Assembly: GCA_003118195.1 (NCBI GenBank)
Contig: BEXV01000322.1
Location: 243,534 to 259,560, forward strand
Source: Hemicentrotus pulcherrimus
Taxonomy: Eukaryota; Echinodermata; Echinoidea; Camarodonta; Strongylocentrotidae
Direction of reading: 5' to 3'
DNA: 16,027 nt
The notes below the pieces were generated by a model. It saw only the letters and a list, made by a program, of their open reading frames with translations. It searched no databases and was not told the origin of the DNA. The translations under genes were made by a program, and so were the position numbers. Positions 9,133-16,027 of the stretch are shown piece after piece (the first letter of the stretch is position 1; each line of letters begins with the position of its first letter).

Positions 9133-10380
9133 ACCCGGCCGACGTAATGATTCAGCAGTCAGCACCTAACTTCTCGGTTGTATGAGTTTGAGTTTTGAGT
9201 TTATTGGTTTTCACATTTCACATGCAGATCCAATATAGATAACAAAAAATACATAAGAGACATATTGTTTCATAATTTTAAAAAATGATTACAGTAATTG
9301 ACAAATTTATCAGACTACACATTTGTGTGACAACTATTATCATTTGAAAGGAAACCAGGTCAAAAAAAGCACAAACTGTGAAATGTGCAGGAACCTACCG
9401 TATAGAAAAGCAGAGCTTGTAAAGAATAGGTTCTGGGAGACTTGAAAAATGACAGGGACATAAAATGTTTACTTTAGAGAGACGTACATATAATTAAAAG
9501 TAAGACGGCAGTAATTTTTTTTTTTTACGGGTTCAATAGAATAAAATACAGAAAAAAGGGGGAAATGAATAAAAAGAAGAAAGAAAATACACGAAAACGA
9601 AAAGGAGTGACGAGCCAATAAATAGCAGAGTATATGAACCTATTTCCACCACATGTTTGCACCACCTGAACGTTTATAAAAAAAAACCGAACACTAGAAG
9701 TCATGAATTATTCATTCCTTTCCTGATAACATTCACTTATGTCACAGAAGCAAAAGAATACCTAAAATTGCAAATGAACTGTAAAACGGTACACGTTATA
9801 AGGAGAAAGATATTATACATAAAATGTTTAATTATCATTATTATTGCATTTAAAGAATGTAACTTGAGTTTATATATAAACTGATGAATAGAAGAATGGT
9901 GAAGAAAATCAGGATGAAGATCAGGATGTTCCAGAAAGATGAACTAGTATCCCAGAATACACAATTGTTTTTTGAAGAAAATGTAGTGTGTAAACGGGGG
10001 ATGTGAAAATCATTTTTTTTCCTGGTAGGGTAGGATATTCATTCCGAATGAATATCCAAGTTCTTTGTGAAAAGAGAAGCAATAGAATCATGCAATTTAT
10101 TTATTGTAAGTTGATACATGAAAATACCAAAATTATAGAGAAATATATCAAACAAAACACATGTAAAAGGTTATTGTTGAAAAATAGGATGTTTGAATGC
10201 GGCCGGAAACCAACATTATGCTGGTCTGAATATTCATTTGCAATAGGCAGTTTCCCTACATTAAAGAGTTACAATTTGGGGCCTTGGGGTTCACAAAAAA
10301 AGTGAGGGAGGGGACTCAAGACTTTAGAGATTCCAATTTAGAGAATTGCTGCAAAAGCTCCAGATATTTACAATCATATC
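9133..10380. other. Intergenic AT-rich DNA
   Basis: No gene family is recognised here. It includes a T9 run, A-rich stretches and a 25-bp palindrome at 10033-10057. The open frames at 9657-9884 and 10003-10305 have no recognisable domain and the composition of background DNA. The part from about 9182 could be an old retroelement fragment, but I cannot support that. Confidence 0.5.
10033..10057. repeat. Perfect 25-bp palindrome
   Basis: GGATATTCATTC, one central C, then GAATGAATATCC: twelve-base arms without mismatch. It lies about 430 bp upstream of the MNAT1 start codon. It could be a factor site or a transposon remnant; nothing around it decides. Confidence 0.8.
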
Positions 10381-10578
<198 letters not shown>

Positions 10579-10710
10579 TAAGTACATGATGAGCTATGAA
10601 ACTGGAGCAAAGTGATGACTATGTAGGCCTAGTCCGATGCGTTCCAAATTGTGTGTGCCATATAAAAGGTCAAACTTGTTTTGTTGACTAGGGTCTACTG
10701 ACAAGTGTAA

Positions 10711-10930
10711 AGAATTCGTACACCCCCGGGGGAGGAGGGTACTCACATATTAAGACATATGGGGTAGTGCCGCTCTAATGGGTCACTTTTTCACACAAAA
10801 AATCCCGAAACATGGGTCCCATTTTAACAAAAATATCCCTAAACACAGGTCCGGGTTTTCAAAAAATTTGGAAAATGGGCTTTAGACATTGGGTCTAGAC
10901 TACTTCACGAAAAATCCCCCGAAATAACCC
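10711..10930. mobile_element. Fragment of a CCCCCGGGGG...GGGTACTC-type dispersed repeat
   Basis: Begins with ACACCCCCGGGGGAGGAGGG then TACTCACATATTAAGAC, followed by AATGGGTCACTTTTT and repeated AAAATCCC/GGGTCC phrases. From memory this resembles repeats common in marine invertebrate genomes that start with a C/G run followed by GGTACTC. The TTAA-flanked MITE seems to have landed in or at the edge of it. No coding capacity; right boundary not found. Confidence 0.4.
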
Positions 10931-11476
10931 TTAAAGGAAACCAAAACCTTCAGACTAAATAAATTTTATTGTAAAGTTTAAGATATTTAAAAAATATCAG
11001 TGAAGATTTGAACAAAATCGGGCAAGGAATAAGGAAGTGAGAGCATTTTGAAATGACTAGTCACTAGAGGGCGATATTCAATTTGATGACATCATCGGTA
11101 AACAACTCTCCATGCCTTTTGTACATCAAATTTCATGTTTTTCCTTCTTTCTTGTGATTGAGATAATCTACTCCCTGAAAGCAAGATATAGAATGCAAAA
11201 TGATATTCTACTTCACATGTTATGAAGTCGGATCAAGAACACAAATCAATACGAAGAAAACAAAAAAATTGTGAAATTTTACGTACAAAAGGCATGGAGA
11301 GTTGTTTACCGATGATGTCATCAAATTGAATACCGCCCTCTAGTGACTAGTCATTCCAAAAGGCTCTCACTTCCTTATTCCTTGCCCGATTTTGTTCAAA
11401 TTTTCACTGATATTTTTTAAATATCTTAAACTTTACAATAAAATTAATTTAGTCTGAAGGTTTTGGTTTCCTTTAA
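10931..11476. mobile_element. Palindromic MITE with 194-bp arms and TTAA ends
   Basis: The left arm 10931-11124 and right arm 11283-11476 are inverted copies of equal length, without gaps. I count five mismatches in 194 (about 97% identity). Weaker complementarity continues into the 158-bp centre. Both outer ends are TTAA followed by AGGAAACC, which fits insertion at a TTAA target, as used by piggyBac-type transposases. It is non-coding and non-autonomous. The close match between arms suggests recent insertion or continuing gene conversion. It lies in MNAT1 intron 1, so the pre-mRNA could fold into a long hairpin. Confidence 0.88.
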
Positions 11477-11483
11477 AAATAAG

Positions 11484-12876
11484 GGTGCTAGTGTACATTC
11501 GTAGCCATTTTTTGACCCCTAACTCTGGCGTGGAGATACTCTACTAAAATATACCAAAAATCGATTAAATCTTCATTAATTGTTTAAATAAGGCCAACAA
11601 AAAAAAAACATTTGGTTGTCCTCGACCGCCCGCTCGTCATTTTCGGGCCGCTTGCATTTTTTTTTCTTTTTTTTTTTTAAATTCAATTTTTCTTTTAAAT
11701 AATTTTTCACAATGGTAATGCAAATTTTAAATTTCATGATCCAATCCTGATGAAATTTTCCCAAAACTTTGTATTACCTTTAGGTAGTTTAAATGCCAAA
11801 CATACCATTTTACGCATTTGCAAGGATCAAAATGCGTCCCGTTGCCAGTTTTGTCTTTTCAGTACGCAATTAGGTATCTATTATACTTGCCATTTTTATT
11901 TTTCTATGTCAAAATGCCGTTCATTCAAATCAGGTTCTGAGCATTCTTAAACTCATTTTAAAGCCCATCTGTACTAGTTTACAGGAGGGATTAGACCACC
12001 CTGCAAGGTCACTGGACAGGTGGTTATCTCATCAAATCAGCTCTCAGTTAATATAAGATAAAGAGGATCATGGGGGACCAATGGTCACCGGTTAGGCATT
12101 TTTTGCTACATAGAGGGCGCAAGTAGCTATAGTAGTACAATGGAGATTTAAAAGGTGCTGTATTTCAAAGCCCAAAGTACTTTCTGTATTGGTCTTGATA
12201 TTCATTGTACATTAAACTAGTCTTTTACCATATTAAAGTGTTTTATAGACTTTCTTTGTTTATATGCTTGACAATCCCAATGATTTTTTTTTATTGGAAA
12301 AAAAAATATTGAAAAAAAAATGGGGGAACAGAAAAAAATCCGCCCGCCCGCCCCAAACAAATTTTTTTTAGGCCTTAAAGTCATGACTTAAAGTTGTTAT
12401 ATTTATAACACCTTTTGTGTCAATTTTCTTATATTTTTTTGAAGTATTTTCCTTTAAAACAAACACAATATAATATTCACTTTCTCACAGTTTTTACCGT
12501 GACGGCAAACCGCTGCATACCGTACCACGCCGAGAAAGGGCGGGAGTGCGAGCGAGCGTGAAGACAATTACAGTCGATAACTTTACGCACGCTCGCACGC
12601 CTGCACCCCTTCTTCAGGTATGGTATATTGTGAAGCTGTTTGCCGTGAAACCTGTGAGAGATTGAATATTATAAGGTCTTCATTTTTAGGAAAAATACTC
12701 CAAAAAAGATAAGCAAATTGACACGAAAGGGGTAAGAAAAATAATGACTTTATATCATGACCATTATTTGAACAATTGATGAAGATTAAGTTGATTTTCG
12801 GCATGTTCTACTTGTAGTAGGGTATCTCCACGCCGGAGTTATGGGTCAATAATGGATACGAAAGTACACTAGTGTC
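11484..12876. mobile_element. Foldback element with long imperfect inverted repeats, interrupted by an insertion
   Basis: The outer ends are about 110-bp inverted repeats: 11484-11595 pairs with about 12761-12876, starting GGTGCTAGTGTAC on the left and GACACTAGTGTAC read inward from the right. Complementarity resumes inside: about 12410-12570 pairs with about 12578-12735, meeting at a GC-rich centre near 12575. The left arm is therefore split by about 775 extra bases at 11596-12369. Flanks AAAATAAGG (11476-11484) and AAAATAGG (12877-12884) may be an imperfect target duplication. Non-coding. Confidence 0.7.
11596..12369. mobile_element. Probable insertion nested in the left arm of the foldback element
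   Basis: This block has no counterpart in the right arm of the host foldback element. It is bordered by AGGCC on both sides (11591-11595 and 12370-12374), a possible 5-bp target duplication. Near each end it has A- or T-runs beside a CGCCCGC cluster, but no clean terminal inverted repeat. No transposase-like frame is visible, so it would be non-autonomous. Confidence 0.4.
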
Positions 12877-12941
12877 AAAATAGGTAAGAGTTTCGAGGCT
12901 TGAGCAGCACACCCCTGTCCAAACAAAATCTGAGTAGATCC

Positions 12942-13321
12942 TAGTGCTGTCATCGACAAGCCTTCTGTCGACAACCTTGTCGATAAAAGTGCATTTTTAT
13001 GGGAAGGCGACATTTCGACAGGGATAGTATATTGTCGACAAGAATCAACCCATTTATAGGCTTTACACGCACTTTCAATCATTTTACAAACAACACTGGT
13101 TTTGTGTAATTTGTATTTCAAAGTGAACACAAACTCAAAATCGGTCATCTTACTTACGGCTGCAGCAAATAAAAATCATTCACGAACAATTGTTGGCATG
13201 CACGCCGGTGTTGGAAGGATTGCATTCTTCCAACCATCTGTCAACAATGTGTCATTGTCGGCTAAAATTCAAGACGACATGTCAACAAAGATTTTTTTTC
13301 TCGATGACAGCACTAGTACTA
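12942..13321. mobile_element. hAT-like MITE, 380 bp, with 8-bp target duplication
   Basis: Flanked on both sides by GTAGATCC (12934-12941 and 13322-13329), a perfect 8-bp duplication as hAT transposases make. The left end reads TAGTGCTGTCATCGA, fitting the hAT end consensus YARNG, and its complement occurs near the right end (13301-13315), followed by six extra bases GTACTA before the duplication. TGTCGACA-type palindromes just inside the left end (12966-12973, 13032-13041) resemble subterminal transposase sites. No coding capacity; the open frames at 12846-13148 and 13102-13380 are shadows. Confidence 0.8.
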
Positions 13322-13894
13322 GTAGATCCCCCAGGGCGTCTATGATTTGTACCAAATTAACATCGGTCTATTCAAAATGACACCGCCAAGACTCGAGATC
13401 TAACCACACACAAATCACCCCATTACACCCCCACTAACTGACTACAATGGAAATCACAGAAAACTCGTCCTAATATCATCCTAACCTTAATTCTGACGTG
13501 AAAAGTGGGATATAGGTGACAAAATCTGAAACTGAAAGCCTGCACTAAAAAAGTGTGGTGACACAAATAACAAGACATGTGTTGGGCTACCTCCTAACTT
13601 TTCTTTTCTATCTCTTGGTTTAGTGATGTTGTGAGGTGCGTTTGTTTTCTAAGGCTTGGCGGGTGCCCTGAATTTTGTATGCTGTACAAATCGTAATCTC
13701 ACTTGGTATCTGCACAGCTCATGGCAGGTGAAGAAGTAAACCCTAATATAAGTTAGTCTACTCTTCGACTTGTATGGAGTGCTGGTTTGTGATTGGGAAA
13801 GCAGCAGAAGTTTGTGCCATAGATATTTCTACTCGGGTCCCTGATACTGTAAGAAAGAGAAGAAAAGAAAATCTTCATTATTTTGTTATTTCAG

Positions 13895-14047
13895 ATGCGA
13901 TAACTGTGTTGAGCTGTTGTTTGTACGAGGAGCTGGAACATGTCCTGAGTGTAAAACACCCCTCAGGAGAAACCAGTTTAGAGTACAAATCTTTGAAGAT
14001 TCAGTCATTGAAAAAGAAGTGGATATCAGAAGGAGAGTGATGAAAGA
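13895..14047 (+). CDS. MNAT1: MNAT1 coding exon 2
   Basis: Preceded by acceptor TTATTTCAG and followed by donor GTAAGT at 14048. The first base completes codon 30 (Ile), giving [19 protein letters not shown], which supplies the remaining RING ligands C31, C34, C46 and C49. The RING is thus complete: C6, C9, C26, H28, C31, C34, C46, C49. The following residues ([20 protein letters not shown]) match the family's segment after the RING. The exon ends two bases into codon 81. An alternative frame open across this region carries no domain. Confidence 0.95.
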
Positions 14048-14593
14048 GTAAGTACAACAATTTATCTATGAACGTCTATACGTTTGTCTTCCTATAAATG
14101 AATCTCTCTATCTATAATCTATTTCCATTCCATGTATCTTCATTTTCACATAATCTATTATGAAATTTGCATAAAAGTCAAACTGTTACATAAATAAGGC
14201 TGTGCCTTTACTTGCACATCACCTAGAGTAAACAAAAGCTGTCAAGAATTTGATAATGGATAAGAAAAAAGTTAAGACTCAATAGTATAGGCACTGTACA
14301 AAGTAAAGTGAAGGTAGAGAATGATAAAAAATCTCATGATTTTTATATTATATATCCTTGGAGAGTGTTCTATTTGTCAAAAAACACTATTCCTGCAACC
14401 CTGTAGTTTGACAATTTATCTATGCCTGAACAGTTGGTAAATCCTCAGTTTATGAATACTAAGAATACCATATCATGTGAGCCTAATTGGTTTTGTACTG
14501 AACAGCCTATGTGGCCTTCGATGATGATCCATGTTATATATTAGACGTCGGGTATCTTCTTGAGTTATGACTGTACAACTTTCTTTATTTCAG
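14048..14593 (+). other. MNAT1 intron 2
   Basis: 546 bp, GT-AG, with donor GTAAGT and acceptor TTTATTTCAG. Nothing else is recognisable in it. Confidence 0.9.
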
Positions 14594-14667
14594 TTACAAA
14601 AAACAGGAGAGTGATTTTCCTACATTGAGAGAGTATAATGACTACCTAGAAGACATAGAGCATATTG
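14594..14667 (+). CDS. MNAT1: MNAT1 coding exon 3
   Basis: 74 bp between TTTCAG and GTGAGC. It reads YKKQESDFPTLREYNDYLED, matching the conserved DFPSLREYNDFLE block of MAT1 that begins the helical region after the RING. Phase is kept: it completes codon 81 (Asp) and ends one base into codon 106. Confidence 0.95.
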
Positions 14668-14724
14668 GTGAGCTTACTTCCGACGTCAGTAACCATTCTT
14701 AGGTTGATATAAGTTAATTCTAAA

Positions 14725-14874
14725 CAGGGCTCAACACAAACTTCTGGTTAGGGGTTTTGGATTGAGACCTTTAGGGTCTGTATGTACAATTCCCTGTTGA
14801 AGTTTTTATTTGAGGGTCAAGACTAAGATGTTCAGGGCCAATGTGTCCCTGGTCTATGTTAATGTCAAGCCCTG
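14725..14874. mobile_element. Short inverted-repeat relic starting CAGGGCT
   Basis: CAGGGCTCAACAC at the left is matched at the right by TAATGTCAAGCCCTG, an imperfect inverted repeat enclosing 150 bp within MNAT1 intron 3. The CAGGG end would suit a hAT-type element, but no target duplication is visible. The ends resemble a CAGGGCTCGACATTAA-type repeat that I recall from marine invertebrate genomes. Confidence 0.4.
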
Positions 14875-15166
14875 CTGTTTTTTTCTTTCACAATTTTGAC
14901 CAGCCTTTACAGGTACATTCCTATGCATTCTTGTGAATATAAACATGGTTGAGAACTTGAGATATGCAAAATTATTGTAGTTAAGTATTTCAAAATTATT
15001 GTTAAATCTCTTTTGTTACTGTGCTTGATTTGTACATCCAAAAACTAAGATTGATCATGGTCCCAGATGTTAAATTTTACCTTTCAATTAGACAAATATT
15101 GAATACTGGTCCCCCAATATTTCTGATGTATTTTTAATGTGTCTATAATATGTCTTTCTTTTTAAG

Positions 15167-15270
15167 TTTATAACCTCACCAATGGAGTAGATGTTGAAGA
15201 CACCAGAAAGAAGATTGAAAACTACAGAAGAGAGAACAAAGAACTGATTAACAGGAACAGACAAATCAAG
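15167..15270 (+). CDS. MNAT1: MNAT1 coding exon 4 (last exon in the window)
   Basis: Acceptor TTTTTAAG, donor GTTAGG at 15271. It reads VYNLTNGVDVEDTRKKIENY then RRENKELINRNRQIK, matching the family's [20 protein letters not shown] block and the start of the central coiled-coil region. It ends in frame after codon 140. The remaining half, including the coiled coil and the C-terminal part that activates CDK7-cyclin H, is outside the window. Confidence 0.94.
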
Positions 15271-16027
15271 GTTAGGTTGTATTTTATTATTTTAGGAAGG
15301 AGAGATAGTGTGTTCCATCATCATGCAATCAACTTCATTCGTGTGGGGGCATAGGCTACTAATTTTCATGGATTATTACCTGGGTTTTTTTTTAACGAAA
15401 GTAAGATCATTTGCATACTTAACCAGTTAAAATCAAATGTCTTGATGTATATTAAACAGGTTGTCTTAGGTCAAGCTTTATTGAAAACCTTATAAATGAC
15501 CAGAGTTGTAATAAGTTGATCCTATAGGCATATCAGTTCTACCAAAACCAGCTATATTCTTGATTTGAATTCAATGCATCCAATGAATGATGGTTACAGG
15601 ATAAAAAAAAGTAGCCCATCCATTGAGACGGAATGTGACAATTGGTTGTGAACAAGACTCCTGAAGATGTTGTATTGATGTTTGAAGATGTGGGAGCCTA
15701 ACGAAGGCTAGAATTATCCATGTACACTACTGGTCTATAATTGATATTAGGTCTATAATTGATAGGTCTGAACATTTTTGAAGGTTGGGGGTTTCTTATC
15801 TGTCTTTCGATATTATAATTGTGTGTTGATAAAGCATCAACGTGCATGGGCCTTTTTGTCACAGTGTCCATGTTACTGGTCTCAATCTAATGTATGGGTT
15901 CTTCTACACACACTTATAATGGCCATTTTACTGAAACATCTGGGCCCCATTTTACAAAACTTGTCATCAATGATAAATGACAGTCTCAAATTCAAATTCA
16001 CCTCAAATTCACATTTTTATTCGGCAA
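15271..16027 (+). other. MNAT1 intron 4 (5' part)
   Basis: Starts with donor GTTAGG and runs to the edge of the window. I found no further MAT1 exon (next expected block is rich in Glu/Leu). Apart from the repeat near the right edge, it shows nothing recognisable. Confidence 0.8.
15942..16027. repeat. Possible dispersed repeat start (GGGCCCCATTTTACAAAACT)
   Basis: The phrase GGGCCCCATTTTACAAAACT followed by TGTCATCAATGATAAATGAC resembles the end of repeats I recall from sea urchin and related genomes. The window ends before the other end could be seen. Identification rests on memory only. Confidence 0.35.

Noticed and set aside
13774..14040. 88-codon plus-strand open frame
   Set aside because: It overlaps MNAT1 exon 2 in a different frame; only the MNAT1 frame gives RING-finger residues.

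Overview
The window is eukaryotic, low in GC, and carries intron-split genes among dispersed repeats. It is most likely from an echinoderm, plausibly a sea urchin. The support is the overall texture, two genes with animal-type exon structure, many small DNA transposons, and a histone-type 3' stem-loop followed by a CAAGAAAG element of the kind described in sea urchin histone genes. The species cannot be fixed from sequence alone. I see no bacterial genes, operons, CRISPR or phage.

Two protein genes lie head to head. On the minus strand, 6652-7737 is the first coding exon of an EGLN/PHD HIF prolyl hydroxylase: a MYND zinc finger, a serine-rich linker and the start of the catalytic domain, ending at a clear GTAAGT donor. 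I could not find the catalytic exons in 1-6651, so intron 1 appears to run past the left edge. On the plus strand, four exons of MNAT1 (MAT1, the CDK-activating-kinase assembly factor) lie at 10489-10577, 13895-14047, 14594-14667 and 15167-15270. They join in frame to 140 codons with a complete C3HC4 RING finger. The rest of the gene lies beyond the right edge. The two start codons are 2.75 kb apart.

Layout: 1-6651 is EGLN intron 1. It holds an orphan histone-3'-end-like cluster (1010-1090), a tandem array of about 156-bp units each carrying a TGACCTTTGACCC-like motif (1322-2545), pyrimidine-rich tracts, an ATT/ATC microsatellite (5161-5331), a tRNA-derived SINE (5526-5875, minus) and an RFX X-box-like palindrome (6305-6317). 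7738-10488 is intergenic, with likely promoters at each end, a G15 run, a perfect AT-rich palindrome and a small inverted-repeat element. 10578-13894 is MNAT1 intron 1, crowded with transposons: an older GGGTACTC-type repeat, a TTAA-flanked MITE with two 194-bp arms about 97% identical, a 1.39-kb foldback element split by a later insertion, and a hAT-like MITE with a perfect 8-bp target duplication.

The two genes belong to different pathways: oxygen sensing through HIF hydroxylation, and TFIIH/CDK7 function in transcription and the cell cycle. Their adjacency is interesting because MNAT1 lies near HIF1A in human. The points most worth following up are the histone-like 3' cluster, the DR1-bearing tandem array, the long MITE hairpin inside the MNAT1 transcript, the shifted first zinc ligand in the EGLN MYND finger, and the EGLN-MNAT1 linkage.
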